Source: Scatophagus argus (taxonomy: Eukaryota > Chordata > Actinopteri > Scatophagidae). Taken from it: a stretch of DNA of 64,000 nucleotides. The notes under the pieces were generated by a model that was not told where the DNA came from, made no database searches, and worked only from the letters and a program-made list of their open reading frames with translations. A program made the translations under genes and the position numbers. Below, piece by piece: positions 1 to 13,129 of this stretch. Position 1 is the first letter of the stretch. Each line of letters begins with the position of its first letter. Location of the stretch: positions 27,068,329-27,132,328 of the forward strand of contig NC_058494.1 in NCBI RefSeq assembly GCF_020382885.2, in the 5' to 3' direction.

Positions 1-3000
1 GAGACTGATAGTGGAATTTCCTACTTGATTATAGATATTCAGAATTTAAATATCCACCACCTCATATGTCCTCCTGTCTGTGGGTTTTTTACAGTCACGT
101 ATTTGACTAAGCGGTGAATCTCATCCCATCCTTGTGAACGATTGATCCCTCCCAGGATGACCCTTTCAAACCAAATCCTTTACTGTCACCTGTTAGCCTG
201 TTTACCTGTCGAATGTTCCGCACAGATGTTTTTTAAAGTGGTCCACAACATTGCCAGACTTCTGTTGCCCCTGTCCCAGCAGGTTTGAAACGTGTTGCTT
301 ACATCAAGTTCAGAATGAGTTGATATTTATTAAAAAAAAAACAATGAAAGTGATGAGGAATTAAATATATTGCCTTCATACTGTTTTTAGTTGAGTATAT
401 GTCAGAAACAATGAGCCGACGATCACATTCTGTCTTCAGTGCCTTACACATCATCAAAACTTCGGGGGTTACATGAAGTTTATTTACTGTCAGGCCTAAC
501 AGACTTATTTTATTTTACCCCATGCAAGTTGATAACTCGCTTTGATGCTGAAGCCCGTTAATTGATGTGTTGACTAACAGAAAATTGATCAGCAAGTTTT
601 GATAATCAGTCATAATCATGTTTGTTATTTTCAAGCAAATTTCCCAAAGTATAAATTACTGGTTCCAGCTCTTATTGCTGGGAGCCTGTGCTTCTATTTG
701 TGCTTTTTTTCTAGATGAATAAATTAAGTGAGAAGATGATTAGCAGATAAATCAATACTGAAAATAATCACTAGTTTCAGCCCTAATAGGAATAATACAA
801 CCAGCAATTATTATTATTATTGTTTAAATCTTTCTCCAAACTCAGGCATTGTCATGTGTCCCACAGAAGAGACCCGTGACACTGTTGGCTCACTGAAGTA
901 ACATCTTTATTTTAAAAAAATTACTCCTGCAGTTACCTAAAGGACAGAAGACAAGTTGAGGTCCTATTGAGATGTTCAGTATTTCTTACATCTGTTAGTG
1001 TTTCTGCAAGATTGTGTCAGCAAGACATCGGTTTGTGTCAGCTGTTATTCAGAAACGAGGAGTGTTGATATTCCATAAATAGAAAATAATGGCTGCAGCT
1101 GCAACAAGCTGCTATTTTAATATCCATTAATCTGTCTCTTGTCATTGTAATGGAAAATTCCCATCAGATGTTACCAGAACCCAAACTGACCTCCTAGTGG
1201 TCGTTTATGCTGTGAATCAAACTTGAGTGTTTTTACTTAACAACTGACTTCAGAGATTTTTTTTCTTTGATTATATTAATGCTAATTGATTGTGACTGAT
1301 GGTTTTATCTGTCAAATTGGTCACAGGTTGATGCGTCTCAATTTCCAACAGAATGTCGTGGCTGCGTGAGATGTGTTAATAGCGGGTTGGACAATTGTTC
1401 TGATTATTAATCTAATAATAACAGCCTTGAAGCGTTGAATGCTTGTCACTGAAACTAGCCCCTTTGGCTTCAGTCCTTGCGCACTCAGCACATGTTGAGA
1501 TAACGTAACGCCACAGTCTGAGTTTCTGTCTCTGCTGCCGTGTGTTTCCGTTTAAACCACGTCACTGACTGACTGGCGAGCTTGCTCGGTGAGATTCCTT
1601 TGGTTTTCCTTGGTGAAAACTTGCCCCGACACTCAGCCAGGCGGCCTGAGGAATGGAGCGGCAGCAGAGCATGAGGGTGGGGTGAGGAGCCGACGCTGCC
1701 TGCATGAGCCAACAATGGACCCAGACAGCGAACTGGTTTGGGGAGATCCACTGACCTCAGTCATAGTATGCCGAGCTGACACATTCAGAGCAGTTTGAGG
1801 TAGATCGTAGTGGCTGTCTTTTAATTTGAACAGGCCTAACACTGTCTTTATCTTGAGTCCAACTGGGCAAACTCCTCTTGAAGCAGTGTTTGCACAAGTG
1901 GAAATGAGGGGAAACAACTGAACCAGTGGAATATTCATCTTTCACCAGGAGGAATCCCACGTGAGTCCGTCTGGTCTCCAGACTGCGTTTTGTCACTACG
2001 ACACCCACCATAATGACATGACGACATGTGCAGAACAGGACATCTAAATGGATGACCACAAGAAGCGATTGGTTTGTTTATTGGGTCCAAGAAGTCTGCG
2101 TCACTTTTCTTGTGCTGCGGCTCCGGTGCTCTTCCTTCTGGACTCCTCCCCTCTGTCGGCCAGATTAGATATTCAGCCTGATATATTTTGGTCTGCATGG
2201 GCAAACACTCAGATTGCTTCTTTGGAATTTAACATGTAGTGATCAAGCTCAAATTTGCCTCTGGTCTGAGGCTTTTGTCCGTGATCTCCAGAAACCATCT
2301 GCGAGTGGAAAAACAGGCCTCCAGTCCTGTAGTGTGAACTTAGCAGCTTCCAAAGACCGTGTGTTCCCTCAGTAAAATGCAGATGTATTTCCAAAAAGTG
2401 CAAACCCCAACTGCATGCCAGCCTCGCAGGCAGCAAAGACAGCACAGTCAGTAGGATTTATCCTGTGGGCTCCACTAATTTGTGCTCCTCTGGATCAGCA
2501 ATCCAACACTGCTGTCCTGGGTCAAACGGGTTCACAGCTGACATTTTAAAACACTCTCTTTCTGTCCACCTTCGTTGTCGAAATGCTCATCCTCTCTCCA
2601 CACTTCACTCAAGTATGCCGAGAGCTGCTTCGGCGACTGCTGCCTTCGGTCAGAGAATGAAACGTGTCGGCATCCAGCTCGTCGTGCTGTTTTCTCTTTA
2701 CCGTAGTATTCATATAAGCAGGAGTATTCTGCAGCTACACCTGCTGAGCTCGTGTTTTTACATGCTCAGGGTTTGTTCTACAAATGGGTGGAGTGACTTT
2801 CTGTACCGTAAGCCTCATAAAACCCTGAAGATGTTTTAAAAATGACAGATGACTGAGTTATGACAGTTCATAGTTGAGTGTCCACCATTAAGGAATCCAT
2901 CAACTTCATGGTAGTCATGGTAGGGGAATATTTTTCTGTCAAAAGCACAGCAGCTCTCCAGTGTTATGCTCTACACAGCAACGTGTTGGATTCTGCCTCT

Positions 3001-3445
3001 GTAAATCTGAGGCTTACGTCCCTCAGTTTATTGGAGGCAGTGATGAAGCCCTTCCCTGCAACACGCTGAGCTCTCACAGCCCAGCAAGTCCTACTGTGAT
3101 GAACTACAATGTTGTACAGATGTGTGTATCTCCTCCTTTTCCCTGTGCTTCGAGCCTCTGCTCACTCTTAGCTTCGAGTGTTGTCATGCAAATCTCAACC
3201 CAGTTTGGAATTTTAGCCAAATTTATGTGCGCTCCATCCACTGGTGCCAGCAGCCAATCAGAGATGCGTCACTAGCAAGCCAGTGCCTTCCTGTGGCATG
3301 TGACCGGTTTGTCACTGTCAGGACTTTTACACCTGACTTCCAAAGCAGAGTTATGCAGCAGAGAGGCCAAACTCGTGACGGTGTGTGAGGATTTGGAGGC
3401 TCATTTCCCTGTTTGATCAGTTGAAATGCGTCTGTTGTTTTGCAG
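1..3445. other. Non-coding sequence upstream of the first coding exon of wipf2
   Basis: No convincing coding exon is visible. The exon holding the wipf2 start codon opens at 3446 with a clear 3' splice site, so at least one non-coding 5' exon must lie here or further upstream. I could not place it. The interval therefore probably holds wipf2 intron 1 and perhaps its 5' UTR and promoter. Open frames seen on both strands between about 1485 and 3400 are short, overlap one another and lack recognisable domains. Confidence 0.5.
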
Positions 3446-3522
3446 GAGTCAGTGTGCCCAGCTGACGTGGTGAAGCCACCGGAGCTTACCCCCACACAGA
3501 GAGGTGCCATCAGTGGGACAGG
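3446..3522 (+). other. wipf2 5' UTR part of the first coding exon
   Basis: A 3' splice site (TTTTGCAG, AG at 3444-3445) precedes this stretch, which runs without interruption into the ATG at 3523. The ATG context is GGGACAGGATGC. No upstream in-frame ATG lies within the exon. Confidence 0.7.
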
Positions 3523-4823
3523 ATGCCTATTCCTCCCCCTCCCCCTCCTCCTCCAGGACCCCCGCCTCCCCCCACCTTCAATGAGGTCAGTGACCGGACT
3601 GAACACACACAGGTTACATCACACAGCCCCAGAAGCTGAGAGGTAGCAGAGTCCAATGTAGCCGAGTTCATCTGCAAGGCGGCTAACGGGCTAAGTTTAA
3701 ACTGTTATGTTTTCAAGGTTACGAATATTCTTGAATTCAAATGTGAGGCAAAAATCTTTTGATATTGAATTCGGAAAGAATTAAATTATCCTGGTTAACA
3801 CACACGATCAGAGTTGATATGAACAGCTGGTTGAAAAAGTGACAATATTCACTGATTGCTGTGGCTGCAAAGGAAATCTGTAAACTCAGTTTTATCACAT
3901 ATAAATTTTGGATGTGACAAAGTGCTTGAATTTTGATCCAAAAGTCTGCATGAACCCTGTTAAATTTAGAGTTTAGTCAGTGTCCAGTCAGAGAGTCATA
4001 ACAGTTTACTGTTTACCAGCCTCCACTGTACGAGGTAGACCCCTTCATTCATGACGCTTCAAACTCCAAAGTCCCAGCACTGAGTCAGTGCTTTGTGTGT
4101 CCTTTTGTGCGTATTTAGTGTGTCGAAAAAAAATCAGTTTAAAATTACAGGTGAGCAGCTGCCTGTTCCTACAAAGGTTCGATTATAAAAGCTGTGCTGA
4201 ATGTGGTTTGGCTGGATTAGCTGAGATAAGGGAAAGTAGTGCACAGTCACTTGTTTGGTTTATTCTGCCTGGGTACAGTTACTTCCTCTGTGAGGTCTGG
4301 AGTGCAGCTAATTACTCCTGAACTGAGTCCAGCCTGACGTCAGAGCTGATGATCATGTTCCCCTGGTTGTTTCGGACTTACCGCAAAGTTCAAAGTTAAT
4401 TATAGCAGTTTCAGACACTGAAGTCAACCTCTGCCAAAGTCCCTGAGCTGCTGTCCAGTACGCCAGCTCCAGGCGTCATGTGACTTGTGTTTACAAGTCG
4501 TGGTTCTCGCTTTGAGTGTGCTGTGTGAACCCAAACAAACCGAGTCCACAAACCTCCCACTGCGGCTCAGACCCTGGGAAGCTGGAGGTGTGACCGCATC
4601 TCTGTTAACTTCCTCCACAGGCGAACACGACTCCTCCCAAACTGAGCTCCTCCGAGTCTAAAGGCCGCGGAGCGCTGCTGTCGGACATCTGCAAAGGCAC
4701 CAGGTTGAAGAAGGTCGGAGTGGTCAACGACCGGAGTGCCCCCGTTATAGAGAGTAAGTCACAGCAGGTCCACGCCAGGCGCACATGCACGCACATCTGA
4801 ACGGATGTGGGAGCTGACTGAGA

Positions 4824-4868
<45 letters not shown>

Positions 4869-7800
4869 ACAGACACAGGAGTGGAATTTCTTTTTTCAAA
4901 ATGAAGTTAACTCTTCTTTGAGAGCTTTTAGCTGCATTTCACGGGCTTCAAAAAACTGAACGAAGTCTGCTGATGAAGGCTCTAATACCATTTTTATGCC
5001 AAAATGAGCACATGAAAGCAGGTTTAAAAACAAACAAACAAATGAACGAACGGATAAATCTGATTTTTAGAAAAGCTGGTGCAGAGCCATGTGACCCTGT
5101 CGCACTGAGGACAAAAGCCAGATCTCAGTGGGACCTTGAGTTAAGATAAAAAAAATCAGTTTACTGTTTTGTATTTATTTCATTTTGAGCCTGTATTTAA
5201 CAGGATAGTAGTGAAGATTTTAATCCTTAATTCCATAAATGCATGAAAGAAACTTTTCATACGTGTGCTGATTAAAAATACGTCCTAATCTTCAATAAAG
5301 GAATGTTTATGATCGTCTGTGCAGATCTGATGGCCTGATCAGTCTAAAAGATTGTTCTTGTTAGAAAAACTGTCCATTAAAGCATTTTAAAGTTCACTGT
5401 CATCAAAAAACCTTGAAAATACGAAGCTAAGATGTTTCAGTCACACGTATTTTGAGCCAGAATGAGCCGTCATCCTGCTCTGTTGTTTTTCCACTCATAA
5501 AATAGAGGAAACAGGAATATTTGCATGGAAAGGAGGAACTAAGTCAACACACAGCTTTTCTAGCAATGTTTCCACACATTTCCTGTTGGAACTCGCACTG
5601 AAATGTTGCTCCACCTTTTCTCTGCACACTTCACCACCTGCCGTGTCGCTGAACAACTCCTGTTCTCTGCAAATATTTGAATATTTAAATGTATTACTAG
5701 AGCTGCCTGATGTGTCCATATTGACTTGGGTCTCATTTGCTCACCAGAATCAGGTGGAGGAGGAGGAGGAGGTGGAGGTGGTGGTGGAGGAGGAGGAGGA
5801 GGAGGAGGGTTTGGAGGTGGAGGTCCGATGGGAATGGGAGGCCTTTTCCAAGGAGGTGTGCCAAAATTACGCCCAGTTGGAGGTAAAAAGTTACTTTGAA
5901 TGTTAGATTTCTAATTAAAGGTCTTTGCTTTAATGTGATTGCTTAGAGTGTTTGGCTTCAGGTGTTTTCTGTCAAGGCCACATTAATAAACCAGAGAGAC
6001 TGGACCCAAAGTCAAAGTCCACCTCTGAGGGGAGTGAGCTGATACAGCTTGTACCAGACTATCAGTTTGTTCAGCAAAAAGGGAACACGCATGGGAGATA
6101 AACGGAGAAAGCATCTGGATCTGAACGTGGTTACTTCCACAGTCCTCTCATCTGATGGAGCAAACAGATTTATGGCCAGAGCCAAAGCAGTGAGGAAGGA
6201 GGGATGTGAACTATGGATGAAAGTCTAGGATGTGCTTATAGTCAGAATGTGTGTGTTGCACATGCAGAGCAGAGCGGCTGTGGAGGAAGAGGTTTAAAAT
6301 AGAAAATAATCAGCACATCAGTTGCATAATAACCTGGCTGTTGTAGTTGCTCTTTGTAGGAGGAAGAGGTTTTTAACTTTAGTGTTACGCCTTGCTGTGA
6401 TGCCATCAACACCACCTCTTTGTCCTCCACCCAGATGGTCCAGCCGGTGGTTCGGTGGGCAGATCCGCTTTACGGCCCCCGGGGTCGCGGCCCGCGGCCC
6501 CTCGACCCCCGACGGGCCGCTCCAGCTCACCCTCCCCGTCCAGCAAGCCCTCTCCGTCAGAGCAGCGCTCGCACCGCCCGTCGCTCCCTGACATCTCCCG
6601 CCCCTCCAGCACCAGCAGCAGCTCGTCCACAGGTGGCGGGATGAAACACAGCACCTCCGCCCCGCCTCCTCCTCCACCCTTCAACAGAGGTGGTCGTGGC
6701 AACGCTCCGCCTACCCCCAATCAGAAAGCACCTTCCTCATCCTCTCACAGCAGAGAGAAGCCCCTCCCACCGACACCCAACCGAGGCCATACTCCTCCCA
6801 GCTCTGTGAAGCCTCCTCCATCTTCTAGCAGACCGCCGACAGGTGGCTCTTCAGCTCCTCCACCTCCCCCGCCGTACAGACCGCACACATCAGGCGGCGT
6901 CTCCAACGGGCCGTCCAACACCGACGGGGGCGGGGCTCCGGAGCTACCACAGAGGCACAACTCTCTGCACAAAAAACACTCATCTGGAGGCGGCAGCCAA
7001 GGACGCAGCCACGCTCCTCCTCCACCTCCTTCATCTTCTCCTTCCTCCCAGCAGGGCGGAAGACCACCACCACCAGCCAGAGAGCCACCAGGACGCAGAG
7101 CAGGTACAGCAGTCCGCACCGTGAACACACCACCGTCAGCATTCAGGTCTTTTAAGGTTGGACGTCTTGACTGCAGATTGATGTCAGTCTTATTACATGC
7201 TGATATGTATTTCCAGTAAACCCAGTGGACCCAGAGGTAGCAGAGACCTGACCCGGGTCTCGTTTGGTCAGATAGACTCCCATTGTGTTGGTGGGGGTCT
7301 CAGGTCTGCATGTCTCAAAGCCTGGGTGGACCCAAATGTCTGTGATCTGACGGCGTATGCTCATCTGATTGTAGATCATAGATTGATTATCAATTTAACT
7401 CGAAGATGATCAGTATTTTGTTGAATTCCGCCTCCCCACTTCCTGTCCCTCTCAGAAAGCCGTAATAAATGGTTTGATTGTTTCAGCTCAGTTTCACGTT
7501 ATGTAAACACGGTGAGTGTGTCCCAGTCCCAGTGATGGAGACAACATCAGGTCTTCTGCGTCAGCTGGAGTCGTGGAATGTTCATTCAGAGACCAGAGCG
7601 AGTTTTGACTTGTCATCTTAACCCAACAGAGTGTGCTGAAAGGTTTCCTCCATGATCAAGCGGAGGGCAGGGACCCGGTTTGATTGGCTCTTTGTAATGT
7701 CTAAATCCCTCTGATGTCCAAGCCTGATGTGTGCACACACACTTAACACACAGAGTATCTTCTGACTCTCTGTGGTTTATCCCTCTGTGGATCAGCAGTC

Positions 7801-8281
7801 AGTCGGGCAGGTTTCAGTATCTTAGCGTGTGGAGCAGAAGCGTGTTTGGACTTGACTGGCTCGATGCTACATGAGTGACGGCACATAAGAGGAGCCTCCT
7901 TATGGTTCTGAGGTGAATTCTGTCTGAGCAGAAATTAAACTCGTTTCCTCCCCGGAGCAGATTTACTGCTCTCTGGAAACATTCATAATTTGAATTCAGG
8001 GTGAACACACCAAACAGGAAGGCTCTTGTTAGCTGGAGCCGTGTGTTGTGATTGGACGACGCAGCGACTCGCCACGAGGCCTCCTGGTTTCTCTGCATTC
8101 CTGAAGCCCTGTGGAAGATTCCTGCATTCTTCCTGACTTTCACTCTCTGCTGTTTTCTCAAGACGCCTCCTGTTGCTTTCGTTGTTCCTGTCGTTTTCTG
8201 ATGTCTCAAAGTAAAAATGGGGCAGCGCAGTCGCGTGTTGCTGGTGAAGCAGCTGCACTGAGCTCTGCTTTGTAATGATAT

Positions 8282-8317
<36 letters not shown>

Positions 8318-9161
8318 TTCACTGTTCAGCCGCATATGAAGCACTGTGCTGCTATATCTGAAACTAGTAGTTCATTCAAAGGTTTAAGGTCATTTATGAA
8401 GAAAAGAAAAGAAAATCTGAACATTCTTCAGTTCCAGCTGTTCAAATGTGAGAGAATTTTGCTTTTCCCTGTTTTTCTCTAATTTTAGATTGAATATCTT
8501 TGGGTTTTAGGTCTGTTGTTTGGAATGAATTGAGACACTGAAGATGTTTCATAGCATATACCTGAGCTGATTGTCAGTTGAAGCCTAACATGTGTTAGCA
8601 TATTACTGTAATTAAAAACAATAGTAAAGATACTAATGACTAATTGTGTGTCTAATTTTGGCTGACTTTCTTCCCTCTGGGTCATAGTTTGTAGCTCAAT
8701 AGAAAATTAAAGTCAGTCGTCAGTCTTGCTGCAGATGGTTGATTCACCACAGTGAATATTAAGTAGGATAAACAGCACTTATTTACGGTACAATGAGTAG
8801 GGACCATTTTCAACTCTCTTGGGGTGCATTTAAGAACACTCTGTGATTCGGGAATTGAGTTACAGAGTGGATTAAAGTTGTGCTTTAGAGAGAAAGTGAA
8901 CACAAGTGAAAAACATCAAATCAAAAGAAGCATAATGTGATTCAGAGTTGATGATTTTGAAATCAGTTTGTTGTCAGAGAGCGGTTTCCCTCTTCCCGGT
9001 TGTCAGAGGCTTCTTGAATGCACCAACAGTGGATTATTTCTTGGTATCAGGCTGTAAAAAAGGGCCACAGCTGATCTGTCAGCAAAATAAACTTTCATCA
9101 GAAACTTTGGGCAAAGACATTCATTAAAATCCTGAGCTCTGCTTAATATACAGAGTAACAT

Positions 9162-9226
<65 letters not shown>

Positions 9227-11468
9227 GTCCACACAGCTCCCCAGGTGCCCCCTCTCGGGTCTCGTAATGGCGGTCGGGACGCCCCTCCTCCCCCGCCCCC
9301 ATACCGCGTTCACAGCTCCGGGACCTCAGAGACCCACAGCCGAGTGGGCAAACCACCTCCACCTCCCTCCTCTTCCTCCATCTCATCCTCCTCTTCCTCC
9401 TCCCGAACCCCAGCTGGACCCCCTCCGCCGCCCCCGCCCATCCGGAACGGCCACTCCTCCATCTCCTCCTCCAAGTCCATCATAGGTGAGTCAGCACGGG
9501 CCGAAGCGGCAGCATGGCGTTCTCGGCTGCTGTGTTCACTTTGGCTTTTGCAGAACAAATGTGATGTTGGAACCAGAACACCACGCGGCTCTGCTCTCAG
9601 GTGTGACACCTGAACAAAGCGTGTTGGGTTTTGTCACGGGGGTATTTGTATTTGAGTCGGTGTGACCCTTCAGTAACCTCAAATATCAGTGGTGCTGCGT
9701 GTTCTCCTGCAGCCAGACGTCTTTCCACTCCTCAGCACTTCTCACGTGCCACAAATAATACAAGTGGGATTCCCGTTACTCCTTTAAAATGAAGTAACCC
9801 TTCATTTTGGCTGGCTGCTGATTTCTGCGTGAAATGAGATGTTATGACTCATGACATTTTAGTTGTCGACAAACCGCCGTGTTTTCTCTCTAAATGTCTC
9901 GGCTGCTCTGCTGTTGAACGGACTCTGGCCTCTCCTGTCGGGCGTTGCTGTATGTTTGTAGACATTCTCTGATCACCCTCAACGGCGTGTGTGTGTTTGT
10001 GTGTTTGTGTGTAACCCTCAGGTACTGGAGTTGTTCACATGTTTCTGATCTTGATGTGATGGCGATGAGTGACCCTCCATAGTCAAATATTCCTCTGAGC
10101 CCATGCAAATCAGCCATTTTCCTGTCTTCCTGTCGTGCTGGAACAAATCAGGAAGGCGCCGGCGGTTCCTCGATTACCGTCTGTCTGTATGGTGTTGTGG
10201 CACGTTGAATATTTAGTGAAACTGCTTTCCTTTGCCGCTGAAAGGCTGATCTTCGAGGTGTCTTCAGGCGCATCACACCACACAGAGCAGGGCTTGGACA
10301 GGACAGTGTGGCAGGAATAGTAACACTGAATGTGCAGATGTGTTAACCAAGGGGTGTTTTAAAAGTGAGTGACGTGTTTCACTGCTGAACACCAGACGGA
10401 AGGCAAAAAGTGCCCAAAACAGGAAGAGAAGGCAGCTGCAGTCCAGGCCTGTCAGTCAGCACCCTGGAAGATACCAAGAGTCTGAATTTACTGTCCTACA
10501 AAGCACTTTATTTAAATTGTTCTACACTGTGTATCACATGTGGATGTACTAAAGACCCTTAACTTAAAACAGGAAGTCACTTGAACCTCATAGTCACTGC
10601 TTTGTTTGAATTCAAACTGTCCGTCTGTGGGCTGTACTGCAGTCAGCCACCAGGGGGCACTCCAGGTGTTTTGGCATCAGTTTTGGGCAGCTCTCATGTC
10701 GTCCATCTTTATATACAGGTCTGTAAGGCTTGACAGGAAGTGAAGTAGTACTCAAGTCAAAACAGTGTGTCTGTAAGCAGTCAGTAACAGATATTACTGG
10801 TAGTTTTCAACAGTACAGCTGTCTTTAAAAGGGCGTTGACCTGGCTGCTTTTCAGTATGAAACAGTTCAATGCATCGCCGCTTGCTAACCAACAGCCTTA
10901 AAAATGTGTCAGAATGTCAACCACAGCTGAACACGACGAGCTTCAAAGCTCATGAGCTGCAGGCTGTTGTGTCTGGATCAGATCCTTCAGGTGGGCCCAG
11001 TGAACTGGGAACTTGATGCTTTTTTATTTTCCTTCCCTCAGATGATTTTGAGTCCAAATTCAACTTCCACCCGATCGAGGACCTTCCACCTCCAGAGGAG
11101 TACCGGCATTTCAACAAGGTCTACCCCAGCAAAAACAACAAGGGTACGAGCACTAGACGAACACTGAAGATCACTCGTTTATATTTTCAGTTAGTTAGTT
11201 AGTCTCAGCTGAGTCTGACTAACGCCTGGAACATTAAGTCCATCCAATATTCTTTTGTGTGTATTTGGTGTATCCGCCTCCTAACGGGAAAAGTTCATGG
11301 ACCAATCCAAAGAGAGGATTCAGATTCACTCTCTGAATTGTTCCTTTAGTTTCAGATCGTCCCCCCACCATCAGAGGGTTTTGTTACTCATTTGCAGCCC
11401 TTCATTCGTCTCCGTGTCACCTCAGCCGTGTGGAATTTACAGCCTGTTGAGCAGCGTTAATCATTTCT

Positions 11469-11513
<45 letters not shown>

Positions 11514-11608
11514 GACGTGGGAGAACTGACCTGTAGTGACCCCAGTCTCTCCTTCTGCCCTCAGCCATGATGAGAGGAGCTCCTCCAGCTCCGCCGGTGG
11601 GGAGGTGA
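3523..11608 (+). CDS. wipf2: WAS/WASL-interacting protein family member 2 (WIRE/WICH), seven coding exons
   Basis: Known role of the family: it binds and stabilises N-WASP/WASP, binds actin through a WH2 motif and profilin/SH3 proteins through polyproline, and so controls Arp2/3-driven actin assembly at the cell cortex. Coding exons read here: 3523-3585, 4621-4753, 5748-5882, 6435-7103, 9237-9485, 11042-11143 and 11565-11608. All have GT/AG junctions and compatible phases (0, then 1 throughout), giving 464 residues. The N-terminus MPIPPPPPPPPGPPPPPTF matches the WIPF2 type. The WH2 core RGALLSDICKGTRLKKV is at 37-53, and a 19-glycine run at 68-86. Residues 111-416 are Pro/Ser-rich with PPYR and PPTPN repeats. 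The WASP-binding region, beginning DDFESKFNFHPIEDLPPPEE, is at 417-450. The glycine run is longer than I expect for WIPF2 and recalls WIPF1, but the WH2 and C-terminal sequences favour WIPF2. The first coding exon starts at 3446 with 77 nt of 5' UTR. The a or b fish paralogue cannot be told. Confidence 0.95.
4826..4865. repeat. (AC)n microsatellite in wipf2 intron
   Basis: Uninterrupted AC dinucleotide run of about 40 bp, some 70 bp downstream of the exon 2 donor site. Confidence 0.95.
7104..9163. other. wipf2 intron 4, no further feature seen except a CA repeat at 8283-8315
   Basis: The donor GTACAG is at 7104 and the acceptor CACACAG ends at 9236. Inside I see one CA microsatellite (8283-8315) and no convincing exon on either strand. 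Confidence 0.7.
9164..9225 (+). repeat. (TG)31 microsatellite directly before a wipf2 3' splice site
   Basis: A 62-bp TG run ends 11 bp before the AG of the acceptor for the exon at 9237-9485. The usual pyrimidine tract is largely replaced by alternating TG. UG-rich RNA at this position is a known binding site for TDP-43/CELF-type proteins and is linked to exon skipping in other genes (CFTR exon 9). The exon is 249 bp, so skipping would keep the frame. Confidence 0.9.
10620..10735 (+). repeat. Dispersed teleost repeat carrying a CTCF-type motif
   Basis: The text around the CCACCAGGGGGCACT motif, followed by a GTTTTGGCATCAG-like stretch and CATCTTTATATACAG, is a pattern I recognise as a short element found many times in fish genomes. 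The family name is not certain from sequence alone. The motif at 10647-10661 fits CCASYAGRKGGCRSY at every position. Confidence 0.5.
10647..10661 (+). promoter_or_regulatory. CTCF consensus match in wipf2 intron 5
   Basis: CCACCAGGGGGCACT fits the vertebrate CTCF core CCASYAGRKGGCRSY with no mismatch, in + orientation. It sits in a dispersed repeat, so it may be one of many such copies. Occupancy is not shown by sequence. Confidence 0.5.
11472..11511 (+). repeat. (TG)n microsatellite before the last wipf2 coding exon
   Basis: Run of about 40 bp of TG, followed 53 bp later by the last coding exon (acceptor AG at 11563-11564). Confidence 0.95.
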
Positions 11609-11722
11609 GCAGACCTCAGCTCAGGACCTTGGACTCTCAGTCAGCCGACTTGATGGGCGTTCAGTGGCGGCGGCGGTGGTGAAGAAGCACTCGAATCACA
11701 AACACACTACAACACATGCACG

Positions 11723-11758
<36 letters not shown>

Positions 11759-13099
11759 CACTAAACCACCAGCTGGAATCACAGGGTGAAAGTAAACACT
11801 ACTACACCACGCAGGTTTGACATGACTCAGTGGTCACCTCCTCTCTTTGCACAAGACGACAGAAAACCACTCGGAGGCGAGCAGCTCGCTCGACCCTCCT
11901 GACTGCGACCACCTCCACTTCTCCTCCGCCGACTGTTTGACATATCAGGACCGAACTGGACTCTTCCAAATCTATGCATTCCATCTTTCTTTGCTAAAAA
12001 ACAAATGCATATTCACAATGATGATGATGATGATGATGATTTTCATACTTCTGAATAACATCTTTGATTTTGTTTGAGTTTATTATTTTGCTGTCAGCAT
12101 AAACTTGCGAGGGGACATTGGGCACTTTGTGTTTCTCAGCAGATGATTTACACGCCTCCCACTGAACGGTTAAAGCCTCAGATGTGGGGCTTCTAGAGTT
12201 TTAGTTTCTTTGTGCTTGACGGCCATTCCAGCAGTGCCAGGTGAGGGTGTGTTTGAATCAGATCTTTGTCAGTGTGCCAAAAGCGGGCGGAGTCAGATGA
12301 CCTGCACACAGTGAGGACAGTTTCCAGACATCATGGTCTTCATGTCACTGACGTGATTTAAATTCTAATGCATTACTGGAAAGCTTGCCAATTCATGACT
12401 CAAGTCTGGCCTGGTTGGGGTTTTGGACATTTGAATGGGGCTGTTTTCTCTCTCTTCTGTTCTGAAGCCCCTGCTCTCCTTTGTTCGGGGGGTGTTTGTA
12501 TTTCCATCTTCGGGCGATGTTGCACGGCAGCTTGGATTCTGTGCATGACTCTCCTTTATGCACTTAACTGACAGAAATGTCCCTTTGTTCCTTCCTGATG
12601 TCTTCTGACGAGCTGCAGTTCACATAGCCAGCATCCTTCTCCAGACACTCGCTGGTTCCTGCCTGGTTCCACAGTGGAGGCCGAGTCTTTATTATTGTTG
12701 TTATTATTTGGACCAAGTACGTATGTTTTAGCCACGGGTTTACAGTGCAGAGTTTTGGACGTGTTTATAAGGGATCATTTATCAACTTCCTGTCAAGGGA
12801 AGTCAGTCTTAAAGCTCAGCTCTGCTCTGAATCCATTTTACTTTGCTGCTGGTGGCCCTTTTTGTTTTGTTTTTTATAGAATGACTGTATGGCCAGAGAA
12901 AGATGACGTATTGTTTGTTTGCTATGCAAGGAGCAGTTTGTACAGATTGTAGTTGGTAGCAGCTAACCAAAACAACAACAAAAGGAACACTTAAGTGCCA
13001 GAGAACTGTGTAAGCTGATGGAGCTTCTTTACTTTTGACTTTTCTTTAAGCTTGACTTTAAAACACTAAGTACATCGTAGTCAAACTAAGATGCCATGC
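11609..13099 (+). other. wipf2 3' UTR, proximal part
   Basis: No AATAAA is visible on the + strand from the wipf2 stop at 11606-11608 to the edge of the tandem unit at 13100. The first two are at 13279 and 13764, inside unit 1. The 3' UTR therefore probably crosses the unit boundary. It holds a CA repeat (11725-11755) and an ATG trinucleotide run (about 12018-12040). Short open frames here have no domain content. Confidence 0.6.
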
Positions 13100-13129
13100 G
13101 GGAGGAGTGAACATCTTCCTCAGTGATGC

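Noticed and set aside
9164..9613. Open frames starting with Met-Cys-Val repeats in TG/CA tracts here and at 8281, 11471, 24640, 38553 and 52456
   Set aside because: They are translations of microsatellites. The real wipf2 exon at 9237 is entered by splicing, not from these ATGs.
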